Shown here piece after piece: positions 6,515 to 13,998 of a stretch of 17,488 bases of DNA. This DNA is from Desulfovibrio sp. UBA4079 (GTDB lineage: Bacteria > Desulfobacterota > Desulfovibrionia > Desulfovibrionales > Desulfovibrionaceae): positions 9,035 to 26,522 of the forward strand of contig DFYP01000141.1 of the NCBI GenBank assembly GCA_002382645.1, written 5' to 3'. Numbering within the stretch: position 1 is the first letter of the stretch; every line of letters starts with the position of its first letter. The notes beneath the pieces were generated by a model that saw only the letters and a program-made list of their open reading frames with translations, did no database searches and was not told the origin of the DNA. A program made the position numbers and the translations under genes.

Positions 6515-7789
6515 ATGAGCGGAGCCGTCGGTTTCGTGTTTTTGAGCGCCGTGCTCGGCGCGCGGGTCACGGCCGAATCCGGCGAGGACCTGGGCCGTCT
6601 CACGGACCTGGCCGTGACCCCGGGCGAGCGCTTTCCGCTGGTCACCCACCTGCTGATCACCCGCCGGGGCCGCACCCGCAGCCTGCCCTGGGAGGCCGTG
6701 ACCCTGTTCCGCCGGGAGATCATCCTGGCGCGGGGCGTGAGCGGCCTGCGCGAGGCCCCGTCCGGGACCGAGGAGCTGCTCCTGCGCCGGGACCTGCTGG
6801 ACAAGCAGATCGTGGACGTGGACGGCGCCCGGGTGGTGCGCGTCAACGACCTCAAGCTGGGCCACACCCCCGGCGCCCTGGTGCTGCGGGCCGCGGACGT
6901 GGGCTTGCGCGGCATGCTCCGCCGCCTGGGCTTTCTCAAGCCCGTGGAGCGGATCGCGGCCTGGGTGGGCAAGACCGTGCCCGGCGCGGAGATCGGCTGG
7001 GAGTTCGTCCAGCCCCTGGAGGGCCGCCTGCACCGCCTGGCCCTGACCCTGACCCGCGACCGGCTCTTGGACATGCACCCCGCGGACCTGGCCGAGATCA
7101 TCGCCCAGTTGCCGCACCGCAACATTCCGGCGGTCATCGGGGCCCTGGACCCGGAGACCGCGGGCGAGGCCATCGGCGAGCTGGAGCCCGAGGTGGGCGG
7201 CATGGTCCTGAGCCAGCTCAAGGCCGAGCACGCCTCGGACATCCTGGAGGAGATGGAGCCCGACGAGGCCGCCGACCTCCTGGCCGAGGTGGACGAGACC
7301 CGGGCCAACCACCTGCTGACCCTCATGGATGCCGAAGAGGCCGAGAAGGTCCGCGAGCTCCTGGAGCACGAGGAGGACACGGCCGGCGGCCTGATGAACA
7401 ACGAATTCCTGGCCCTGACCCAGGACATGACCGCGGACCAGGCCCTGCGCCAGGTGCGGGCCACGGCCGGGGACATGGAGAGCATCGCCTACAGCTATGT
7501 CCTGGATTCCGAGGGCCGCCCCCTGGGCGTGCTCAGCCTGCGCGAACTGCTCCTCTCCGGGCCGGAGACGCCGGTGACCGCGCTCATGTCCGAGAACCTC
7601 AAGTCCGTGGACGTGGAGGCCGAGCCCGAGGACATCTACGAGATCATCGTCAAGTACCGGCTGGCCGCGGTGCCCGTGCTGGACGCCGAGGGCCGGATGG
7701 ATGGCATCGTCACGGCCGACGACGTGATGCAGCACTTCCTGCCCTTCACCCTGCGGCTCAAGCAGTACCGCGCCTCGCGCCGGTTCTGA
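6515..7789 (+). CDS. Soluble PRC-barrel + MgtE_N + CBS-pair protein (Mg2+-sensor-like)
   Basis: This 424-aa protein has no membrane helix. An N-terminal PRC-barrel-like region covers about 5-75, and a second one about 88-130. Residues 180-285 form an MgtE_N-type superhelix of repeated motifs (LLDMHPADLAEIIAQLP, ALDPETAGEAIGELEPE, EMEPDEAADLLAEVD). A CBS pair follows (about 290-346 and 352-410), including DTAGGLM at 288-294 and AAVPVLDAEGRMDGIVTADD at 384-403. In MgtE channels the N and CBS domains bind Mg2+ and gate the pore. Here the protein ends where the channel's membrane part should begin (tail QYRASRRF). It has a GGAGG ribosome binding site and lies 15 bp upstream of an Nramp-related transporter gene. 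I infer that it senses Mg2+ and controls that transporter; this is not proven by sequence. Confidence 0.85.
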   Translation: MSGAVGFVFLSAVLGARVTAESGEDLGRLTDLAVTPGERFPLVTHLLITRRGRTRSLPWEAVTLFRREIILARGVSGLREAPSGTEELLLRRDLLDKQIVDVDGARVVRVNDLKLGHTPGALVLRAADVGLRGMLRRLGFLKPVERIAAWVGKTVPGAEIGWEFVQPLEGRLHRLALTLTRDRLLDMHPADLAEIIAQLPHRNIPAVIGALDPETAGEAIGELEPEVGGMVLSQLKAEHASDILEEMEPDEAADLLAEVDETRANHLLTLMDAEEAEKVRELLEHEEDTAGGLMNNEFLALTQDMTADQALRQVRATAGDMESIAYSYVLDSEGRPLGVLSLRELLLSGPETPVTALMSENLKSVDVEAEPEDIYEIIVKYRLAAVPVLDAEGRMDGIVTADDVMQHFLPFTLRLKQYRASRRF

Positions 7790-7804
7790 TCCCGGAGGCC
7801 CTCC

Positions 7805-9106
7805 GTGTTCAGCGGACGCGCGCGGATCTTCGCCGGGGGCCTGAGCCGGCGCAACATCGTGCTCTTCCTGAGCCTGCTCGGGCCAGGGATCATCACCGCC
7901 AACGTGGACAACGACGCCGGCGGCATCGCCACCTATTCCCTGGCCGGGGCCCACTTCGGCTACTCCCTGCTCTGGATGCTCCTGCCCACCACCGCGGCCC
8001 TGGTGGTCATCCAGGAGATGTGCGCGCGCATGGGCGCGGTCACGGGCAAGGGCCTGTCCGACCTGATCCGCGAGTCCTTCGGCCTGAAGGTCACGTTCTA
8101 CGTGATGATCGCCCTGTTTTTGACCAACCTGGGCAACACGGTCTCGGAGTTCGCGGGCATCGCCGCGGGCATGGAGCTGTTCGGGGTGAGCCGGTTCCTC
8201 TCCGTGCCCCTGGCCGCCCTGGTGGTCTGGCTGCTCATCGTCAAGGGCTCCTACCGCCTGGTGGAGAAGGTCTTTCTGGTGGCCTGCCTGGTCTACGTGG
8301 CCTATCCCATAGCCGCCTTCCTGGCCAAGCCGGACTGGCTGGCCGTGGGCCGGGGCCTGGTCCTGCCCGAGACCAGGCTGACCCCGGAGTCCGTGACCAT
8401 GATGGTCGGCGTGGTGGGCACGACCATCGCGCCCTGGATGCAGTTCTACCAGCAGGCCTCGGTGGTGGAGAAGGGCATCACCCGCGAGAACTACGCCTTC
8501 TGCCGCCTGGACGTGATCATGGGCTGCGTCATGGCCGTGGCCGTGGCCTTCTTCATCGTGGTGGCCTGCGCGGCCACCATCCACCAGCAGGGCCTGTCCA
8601 TCGAGACCGCGGCCGACGCGGCCCTGGCCTTGAAGCCGCTGGTGGGCGAGTACGCCTCCTTCCTGTTCGCCTTCGGCCTGTGCAACGCCTCGCTGTTCGC
8701 GGCCTGCGTCCTGCCGCTGTCCACCTCCTACTACATCTGCGAGGGCATGGGCTGGGAGCTGGGCGTGGACAAGAGCTTCCGCGAGGCGCCCCAGTTCTTC
8801 TGGCTGTTCACCCTGAGCATCGCGTTCTCGGCCGCGGCCATCCTCCTGCCCGGGGCCCCGCTCATCGCCATCATGTACCTGTCCCAGGTGGTCAACGGCA
8901 TGGTCCTGCCGTTCGTGCTCGTGTTCATGCTCCGGCTCATCAACGACCGGAGGCTCATGGGCGACGCGGTGAACGGGCCGGTGTTCAACGCCGTGGCCTG
9001 GATCACCGTGCTGGTCATGGGCGGCCTGACCCTGCTCCTGACCCTGGACACGGTCTGGCCGGGCCTGCTCCAGAGGGTTTCCGGGATCTCGGGGCTGTTG
9101 GGTTGA
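7805..9106 (+). CDS. Nramp-related divalent metal transporter, likely Mg2+-type (NRMT-like)
   Basis: This 433-aa membrane protein has about 11 predicted helices and aligns with the Nramp/MntH (SLC11) fold: LLGPGIITANVD opening TM1, then IATYSLAGAHFGYSLLW. The TM1 metal motif DPGN is replaced by D37-A-G-G40, keeping Asp but losing the Asn. The TM6 motif normally reading A-T-V-M-P-H is T206-T-I-A209-P-W211, so the metal-binding Met is Ala and the conserved His is Trp. In canonical Nramp proteins the Met selects against Mg2+ and Ca2+, so this protein probably moves Mg2+ or another hard cation rather than Mn2+/Fe2+. Start is GTG at 7805 with GGAGG (7794-7798) 6 nt upstream; no nearby ATG fits. 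It follows the MgtE_N/CBS protein gene by 15 bp. Confidence 0.85.
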   Translation: MFSGRARIFAGGLSRRNIVLFLSLLGPGIITANVDNDAGGIATYSLAGAHFGYSLLWMLLPTTAALVVIQEMCARMGAVTGKGLSDLIRESFGLKVTFYVMIALFLTNLGNTVSEFAGIAAGMELFGVSRFLSVPLAALVVWLLIVKGSYRLVEKVFLVACLVYVAYPIAAFLAKPDWLAVGRGLVLPETRLTPESVTMMVGVVGTTIAPWMQFYQQASVVEKGITRENYAFCRLDVIMGCVMAVAVAFFIVVACAATIHQQGLSIETAADAALALKPLVGEYASFLFAFGLCNASLFAACVLPLSTSYYICEGMGWELGVDKSFREAPQFFWLFTLSIAFSAAAILLPGAPLIAIMYLSQVVNGMVLPFVLVFMLRLINDRRLMGDAVNGPVFNAVAWITVLVMGGLTLLLTLDTVWPGLLQRVSGISGLLG

Positions 9107-9132
9107 GTTTTTGCCGGGATTGCGGCTAGACT
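9103..9132 (+). promoter_or_regulatory. Weak candidate promoter for the yitT-type gene
   Basis: TTGAGT (9103-9108) and TAGACT (9127-9132) are 18 bp apart. The -10 ends 6 bp before the ATG at 9139, so initiation would fall at or next to the start codon and give a leaderless mRNA. The ATG also has no Shine-Dalgarno sequence, which fits, but the match may be chance. Confidence 0.25.
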
Positions 9133-9138
9133 GGCCCC

Positions 9139-10008
9139 ATGCGGCTGCCCCGTCCGACCCAGAATTTCGTCTATTCCCCGGCCTGGAACCTCTTCCTGCT
9201 CACAGCCGGGTCCCTGCTCTACGCCCTGGGCACCAAGGGCGTGGTGGTGCGCCACGGCTTCATCACCGGCGGGGTCTTCGGCACGGCCCTGCTGCTCTCC
9301 TACCTGGGCCAGGCCCTGAGCGCGGCCGTCTGGTACGTGCTGCTCAACGTGCCCCTGTTCATCCTGGGCTGGATTTTCGTCAGCCGCCGGTTCTTCTTCT
9401 ACAGCCTCTATGCCACGCTCTTGACCGCCGCCTGCCACCAGTTCCTGCCCGTGGATATGGGGGTGCACAACCAGCTCTACGCCGCCGTGGCCGGGGGCGT
9501 GCTCTGCGGCACGGGCACCGGGATCATGCTGCGCTCCCTGGGCTCGGGCGGGGGACTGGACGTGGTGGCCGTGATCCTGAACCAGCGCTGGGGCCTGGGG
9601 CCGGGGCGGTTCTTTTTCTTCTACAACGCCGCCCTGTTCCTGGTGACCCTGGTGAACCTGCCCGTGGACCTGGTCATCGCCTCGCTCATTCTGGTGTTCA
9701 TCGCGGCCAACGTGGTGGACTACGTGCTCTCCCTGTTCAGCCAGCGCAAGATCGCCTTCATCATCTCCGAGAAGAACGAGACCATCGCCCGGGCCATCCT
9801 TCAGGACCTGGGCCGCGGGGCCACCTTTCTCAAGGCCCAGGGCGCATTCTCGGGTCTGGACCGGGATATCGTCATGACCGTGATCAACAACATCCAGCTC
9901 AAGCGGCTGGAGGAGATCGTCTTCACCACGGACCCCCAGGCTCTGTTCATCGTGGAGAACACCTTCAGCGTCCTGGGCGGCGGATTCTCCCACCGCAAGC
10001 ACTACTGA
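9139..10008 (+). CDS. YitT family membrane protein (DUF161/DUF2179)
   Basis: The 289-aa protein has five to six membrane helices in residues 15-200 and a soluble C-terminal domain (about 205-280, DUF2179-like). The glycine-rich GSGGGLDVVAVIL (135-147) matches the GGTD-type motif of YitT proteins, and the C-terminal VFTTDPQALFIVENTFSVLG is typical. The family is widespread and its transport substrate is not firmly known. A TAG at 9127-9129 just upstream in frame limits the start to the ATG at 9139, which has no visible ribosome binding site. It lies 32 bp after the Nramp-type gene on the same strand, so it may be read by coupling. Its stop is only 7 bp from the stop of the convergent hydrolase gene, with no terminator between. 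Confidence 0.85.
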   Translation: MRLPRPTQNFVYSPAWNLFLLTAGSLLYALGTKGVVVRHGFITGGVFGTALLLSYLGQALSAAVWYVLLNVPLFILGWIFVSRRFFFYSLYATLLTAACHQFLPVDMGVHNQLYAAVAGGVLCGTGTGIMLRSLGSGGGLDVVAVILNQRWGLGPGRFFFFYNAALFLVTLVNLPVDLVIASLILVFIAANVVDYVLSLFSQRKIAFIISEKNETIARAILQDLGRGATFLKAQGAFSGLDRDIVMTVINNIQLKRLEEIVFTTDPQALFIVENTFSVLGGGFSHRKHY

Positions 10009-10015
10009 TCCGGAT

Positions 10016-10987
10016 TCAGGAAGCGAGCACGCGGCCGAGGAACTCCACGGCGCGGAGCTCCGAGCGGTAGGGCCCGGGCCACGGCGGCACGAAGCCCACG
10101 TGGCCGCCCGTGGCCGGCGTCTCCAGGAAGAGCGCGGGATTGGCCCTGGCCTGGGCCTCGGGAAAGCACTCCGGGGTCAGGAAGGGGTCGTTCTTGGCGT
10201 TCAGGATCAGGGTGGGCACGCGCACGGCTTCGAGCACCGGCAGGGAGGATGCCTCGGCATAGTACTGGGCCGCGTCGCGGAAGCCGTGGCGCGGGGCCGT
10301 GAACAGGTCGTCGAAGTCCTGGAAGTCGCGCACCCGGGCCAGCCGGTCCAGGTTCACTAGGCCCGGGAAGGTCCGGGTCTTGCGGCGCACCTTGTCCCGT
10401 AGCGTCTTCAGGAAGTTGTTGAGGTAGATGCGGTTCCCGGGCCGGGCCAGGGCCCGCTCCGTGGTGGTCAGGTCGCAGGGCACGGACACGCAGACCGCCG
10501 CGGCCACGGCCCCGGGCACAGCCGCCGGGTCTTCGCCCAAAAAGCGCAAGGTCTGGTTGCCGCCCACGCTGAAGCCCACCAGGACCACGGCGTCGTAGTC
10601 GCCCGAGGCCAGGGCGTGGGCCAGGACCCGGCGCAGGTCTCCGGTCTCGCCGCTGTGGTAGGCCTTGGGCAGGCGGTTGAGTTCCCCGGAGCAGCCGCGC
10701 AGGTTGCGGGCCAGCACGTCGAAGCCCGCGGCGTTGAGCGCCCGGGCCATGCCCAGGACATAGGGCCGCCGCGAATGGCCCTCCAGGCCGTGGGTGATGA
10801 GCGCCAGCCGCCGCGATCCGGTCCGGCTCCAGTCGAGGTCCAGGAAATCCCCGTCTTCCAGCTCCAGCCGTTCGCGCACGAACGCCACCCTGGGCCCGCG
10901 CCGCAGGAGGCCCGCGAAAAGCGTCTCCAGGTGGCCGTTGCGCAGGGCCAGGGGCGCGTCCGGCAGCCGCGAATCGAGCAGCGGCAC
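10016..10987 (-). CDS. YheT-like alpha/beta hydrolase
   Basis: This 323-aa protein belongs to the YheT/ABHD1-3 group of alpha/beta hydrolases. It shows NGHLETLFAGLLRR near the N-terminus, the oxyanion segment THGLEGHSRRPY (65-76), and the NLRGCSG strand. The nucleophile elbow is GFSVGGN with S140, the acid is D267 in NAKNDPFL, and the histidine is H296 in GGHVGF. Group members act as esterases or lipases on uncertain substrates; no secretion signal is seen. I chose the GTG at 10987 because the open frame upstream of it lies inside the preceding gene and reads as non-homologous sequence. The junction is TGA-G-GTG, a 1-nt gap that suggests coupling to the aldolase-like gene. Product length is close to the usual 320-340. 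Confidence 0.85.
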   Translation of the reverse strand: MPLLDSRLPDAPLALRNGHLETLFAGLLRRGPRVAFVRERLELEDGDFLDLDWSRTGSRRLALITHGLEGHSRRPYVLGMARALNAAGFDVLARNLRGCSGELNRLPKAYHSGETGDLRRVLAHALASGDYDAVVLVGFSVGGNQTLRFLGEDPAAVPGAVAAAVCVSVPCDLTTTERALARPGNRIYLNNFLKTLRDKVRRKTRTFPGLVNLDRLARVRDFQDFDDLFTAPRHGFRDAAQYYAEASSLPVLEAVRVPTLILNAKNDPFLTPECFPEAQARANPALFLETPATGGHVGFVPPWPGPYRSELRAVEFLGRVLAS

Positions 10988-10988
10988 C

Positions 10989-12161
10989 TCAGCCCCCCAG
11001 GTCCCGGACCCGCTGGAAGTATTCCTCCCGGCAGGCGTTCTCGGTGCCCAGCAGGGCGGCGAAGGCCTCGTTGAAATCCCGGCGGCCCGTGGCGAACAGG
11101 CCGTGGCCCAGGACAATGGCCGCGTTGCCCCCGCGCAGGGCCGGGGGCAGGGTGTGGCAGATGCCGCAGGCCCCGCTGCCGGTCTCGCCGGGCACGATGA
11201 TGGCCCCGCCCGCCGTGCGCTTCGCCGGGCAGCGCAGGTGGCACTGCCCGCGGTCCGGGCAGTCCGGCCGGTCGCAGTCCAGGGACAGGGTCACGGCGAA
11301 TTTCGGGTGGCCGTGCAGGATGCAGCGCGTGGCCGGGGCGGCGGCGTAGATTCCGGCGTGGGCCGGGAGTTCGCTGGAGGCCGTGAGGGCCTCGCAGCTC
11401 GACCCGTCCAGGGCGCAGGCCACCAGGTCGCCCTCCAAGAGGTCCAGGGAACTGCCGGTCTGGCTGATCCACACGGTCCGGTCCAGGAGCGCGGAGACAT
11501 TGCCGAAGGCCGAGTCCACCAGACCGAAGTCCACGGTGGCGCGGCCCGCCTGGGCCATGGCCGCGCAGACCTGGGCGGGCCCGTCGAAGGGGCCCTGGAC
11601 CAGGCCGGGCCGGTCCGTGCGCACGGGCGGCAGGAAGGACGCGGCCCGGGCGAATGCTGCGCGCTGTTCCGGCGTGGCGCGCCCGGCGCGCAGGTCTTCC
11701 AGGTAGTCCGAGAAGAACAGGACGAACACGGCAAAGCACAGGGAGCTCAGGGTCACAAAGGCCTGTTCCGGGGTGAGGGGTCCCAAGGCCGCCAGGCGCG
11801 GGCCGGGCAGAACCATGCCCTTGCGGTTCTTGAGCCCCTGCACCAGGGCCTGGGCCGAGAACTCCGAGGCCACGGGCAGGTCGTGGAGAAAGAGCCGGGT
11901 CTCGCTGTCCCGGGGTGCGAGGACCTGGGGGCGCTGTTCCAGGAAAAAGGCCAGGATTGTGGCGTAGGGCTCGGCGGGCCGGATGCAGGCCAGGGCCCCG
12001 GGCTGGAGCGCGAGCAGGGCCTGTTCCAGCACCTCCCGGTCCGGATGGTTGGGATCGCTGGCGAGCACCGCGTCGTCCAGGGCCAGGAACAGGATGTCCT
12101 TCTCCCAGGCCAGGCCCGCCGTGGCCAGGCGCTCGCTGAATCCGTTCAGGACACGGTCCAT
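10989..12161 (-). CDS. Class II aldolase/adducin-family protein with degenerate N-terminal repeat and Cys-rich insert
   Basis: The 390-aa protein has a class II aldolase-like C-terminal half (about 195-385). It contains FGNVSALL (219-226), the SSELPAH segment with candidate catalytic E264, zinc ligands H283 and H285 (ILHGHPKF), and H353 (LGHGLF). These match FucA-type enzymes, which cleave or epimerise sugar phosphates using Zn2+. Unlike FucA, a segment at 296-335 holds six cysteines (C296, C301, C307, C311, C332, C335). The N-terminal half resembles a second, decayed copy: IRPAEPYATIL (60-70) aligns with ILHGHPKFAVTL, and VLPGPRLAALG (117-127) aligns with VLGHGLFATG, with all metal histidines lost. 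It overlaps the AOR gene by 16 nt and is followed 1 nt later by the hydrolase. The substrate is unknown; an aldehyde product passed to AOR is a guess. Confidence 0.7.
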   Translation of the reverse strand: MDRVLNGFSERLATAGLAWEKDILFLALDDAVLASDPNHPDREVLEQALLALQPGALACIRPAEPYATILAFFLEQRPQVLAPRDSETRLFLHDLPVASEFSAQALVQGLKNRKGMVLPGPRLAALGPLTPEQAFVTLSSLCFAVFVLFFSDYLEDLRAGRATPEQRAAFARAASFLPPVRTDRPGLVQGPFDGPAQVCAAMAQAGRATVDFGLVDSAFGNVSALLDRTVWISQTGSSLDLLEGDLVACALDGSSCEALTASSELPAHAGIYAAAPATRCILHGHPKFAVTLSLDCDRPDCPDRGQCHLRCPAKRTAGGAIIVPGETGSGACGICHTLPPALRGGNAAIVLGHGLFATGRRDFNEAFAALLGTENACREEYFQRVRDLGG

Positions 12162-13897
12162 GTGAGCCCCAGTTCCTCGGCCTTGTCCCGCACGGGCAGG
12201 CCGTTGTGGTCCAGTCCGCGCACCCGGTAGTAGCGCGCCCGGGCCTCCAGGAACGCGGCGCGGTCCAGGGGCGGGGTCTCGAAGCCCTGGCCCGGGTCGC
12301 CTGGCTCGCGGAAGAACCGGCCGGGCAGGTCGTCGTCCCCGGCGCTGAAGCCCAGGGCCGCGTTGATGAGCCGCTCCTGATAGACCACGCGCTTGCCCAG
12401 GCGTGCCAGGTCCTGGGCCGTGGCCGGGACGCCGGTGACGGCGGCCAGGGCCTTGGCGTACTCCTCCAGCCCGGCGGCGAACAGGGTCAGGCGGCACACC
12501 GGCAGGCTCTCTGCCGCGGCCAGCGCGTCCTCGCCCAGCTTGACCATGCGGGCTTTGCCGCTCCAGGAGAAGCGCTCCGTGGGCACGGGCTTGCGCAGGA
12601 GTTCGTGGCCCAGGGACAGGGCCCGCCAGGGGCAGGCCCCGCGCGTGCTCACGGCGTAGCCCAGGGCCAGGCCGCAGGCCCCCCGGGGATCGAATGCCGA
12701 GAGCTCCAGGCCTTTGACCGTCATGGCCGCCTCGGGCCGCTTGAGTTCCTGGGCCAGACGCTGCGCGCCCTGGCCCAGGAGTGCGCCGTCGCCGTGCCCC
12801 AGGGCCATGTCCTCCAGGAGATTCAGCACGGTCCAGGCCGTGGGCTTTTGATTCGTGACCTCGGCCCAGGCCGCCAGGGACCCGGCGGCGGACACCGGGT
12901 CCAGGCCCAGTTTGCCGCAGAGGTCCAGGGCCTCCACGGCCAGGTCCGGGTCCACGAGGCCCAGCAGGGCCGTGAACTGCGACAGGGCCTCGATGCCGGG
13001 CAGGGCCCGGCCGTGTCCGTCCTGCTGGACGCAGCCGATGGGGCAGTCCGGGCAGGCCGCGGGCTGGAACCCGAAGCGCGCGGCCAGGGCGGGCGCGTTG
13101 CAGCGCTCGATCCCAGGGCAGCGGGTGTGGCGGAAATTCTCCGTGGGGATCATGCTCCGGCTCTGGGTCAGGTCCAGGAGCGCGGCCGTGCCGAACCGGC
13201 CGAAGCCCTGGGGGCCGCGCAGCACGGGCGAGGCGTGGAACAGCCGCTCGATGTCGGCCCGGGCCGCGGCCAGGCCCTTGGGATCGTGGACCGGAACCGC
13301 GCCCGAGCCGGACACGGCCAGGTATTTGAGGCCCTTGGCCGCCAGGCACAGGCCCAGGCCGCAGCGTCCGGCCGAGAAAAGGCGGTCCACCTGCACGCTG
13401 GCGAAGCGCACGCCGTGCTCCGCGGCCGGGCCCACGCAGGCCGCCGAGCCCCAGTCCGCGAGTGCGGCGAAGACCTGGTCCGTGGTCTTGCCGTGAAGCG
13501 CGGCGGCGTCCACCAGGCGGGCGTGTCCGTCGTGGATTTCCAGGCCCAGGGGAGCGGGGCTTTTGCCCGTGAGCAGCACGCCCAGGAATCCGGCGCGCGC
13601 CAGTTCCAGGCCCAGGCCCCCGCCCACGGCGTCGTCGCCGAAAGCCCTGGTGAGGGGTGAGCGCGAAACGAGGTGGCAGCGGCTGGAGCAGGGGGCCTCT
13701 GTGCCGCTGAGCGGCCCGGCCAGGACCAGCACGGGCATGTCCGGGTGGTCCCAGGGCAGGTGGGCCGAGGGCCGCAGAAGGTGTCCGGCCAGGCCCCGGC
13801 CGCCGGGGAACAGGCGAAGGGTCTCCTCGGGCAGGCGCAGGACCCCGCAGGTCCGGCTGCCCAGGTCGGCCGTGAGGAGGGAGCAGGGGCCGTGCAT
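12146..13897 (-). CDS. Aldehyde:ferredoxin oxidoreductase family protein (tungsten/molybdenum pterin)
   Basis: This 583-aa protein matches AOR-family enzymes, which oxidise aldehydes to carboxylates at a bis-pterin tungsten site and pass electrons to ferredoxin. Visible motifs are FPGGRGLAGHLL (30-41), GPLSGTEAP with SRSPLTRAFGDDAVGGGLG (61-95), and the cluster cysteines C282-x2-C285-x3-C289 with C468 as the fourth. DPRGACGLALGYAVSTRGAC (403-422) is the pterin-side signature. It differs from many relatives in having Pro423 where STRGACH has His, and an extra C70-x3-C74 pair where APGSGR is usual. I chose the ATG at 13897, whose product starts directly at the family N-terminus, with AGG 5 nt upstream. 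A TTG at 13978 would add 27 unrelated residues. It is the first gene of a run with the aldolase-like and hydrolase genes and is divergent from the TPR gene. Confidence 0.88.
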   Translation of the reverse strand: MHGPCSLLTADLGSRTCGVLRLPEETLRLFPGGRGLAGHLLRPSAHLPWDHPDMPVLVLAGPLSGTEAPCSSRCHLVSRSPLTRAFGDDAVGGGLGLELARAGFLGVLLTGKSPAPLGLEIHDGHARLVDAAALHGKTTDQVFAALADWGSAACVGPAAEHGVRFASVQVDRLFSAGRCGLGLCLAAKGLKYLAVSGSGAVPVHDPKGLAAARADIERLFHASPVLRGPQGFGRFGTAALLDLTQSRSMIPTENFRHTRCPGIERCNAPALAARFGFQPAACPDCPIGCVQQDGHGRALPGIEALSQFTALLGLVDPDLAVEALDLCGKLGLDPVSAAGSLAAWAEVTNQKPTAWTVLNLLEDMALGHGDGALLGQGAQRLAQELKRPEAAMTVKGLELSAFDPRGACGLALGYAVSTRGACPWRALSLGHELLRKPVPTERFSWSGKARMVKLGEDALAAAESLPVCRLTLFAAGLEEYAKALAAVTGVPATAQDLARLGKRVVYQERLINAALGFSAGDDDLPGRFFREPGDPGQGFETPPLDRAAFLEARARYYRVRGLDHNGLPVRDKAEELGLTWTVS

Positions 13898-13942
13898 GGG
13901 GCCTGTGATTCCACGTCCGGGGTCAAATGGCAAGGCCCGGAC

Positions 13943-13970
13943 TTGATTTGGCGCGGGCATCGGGTATCGT
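13943..13970 (+). promoter_or_regulatory. Candidate sigma-70 promoter for the TPR gene
   Basis: TTGATT (13943-13948), a 16-bp spacer and TATCGT (13965-13970) lie in the 101-bp gap between the divergent AOR and TPR starts. The -10 ends 28 bp before the ATG, leaving room for the CGGAG ribosome binding site. I saw no equally good promoter facing AOR. Confidence 0.4.
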
Positions 13971-13998
13971 GCGGCCAACGTTTTTCCCGGAGTCGTCC

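Noticed and set aside
6203..8584. A 793-codon minus-strand open frame rich in His, Gln and Gly
   Set aside because: It is antisense to tatA, the MgtE_N/CBS gene and the Nramp-type gene, and its composition is that of a GC-driven shadow.
10794..13660. Two long plus-strand open frames (10794-12230 and 12206-13660)
   Set aside because: They are antisense to the aldolase-like and AOR genes, whose motifs are clear; the plus-strand products are repetitive Gly/Arg/Gln sequence.
13898..13978. Longer AOR starts at TTG 13978 or ATG 13960
   Set aside because: They add residues with no similarity to AOR N-termini, lack ribosome binding sites and would run through the candidate TPR promoter.
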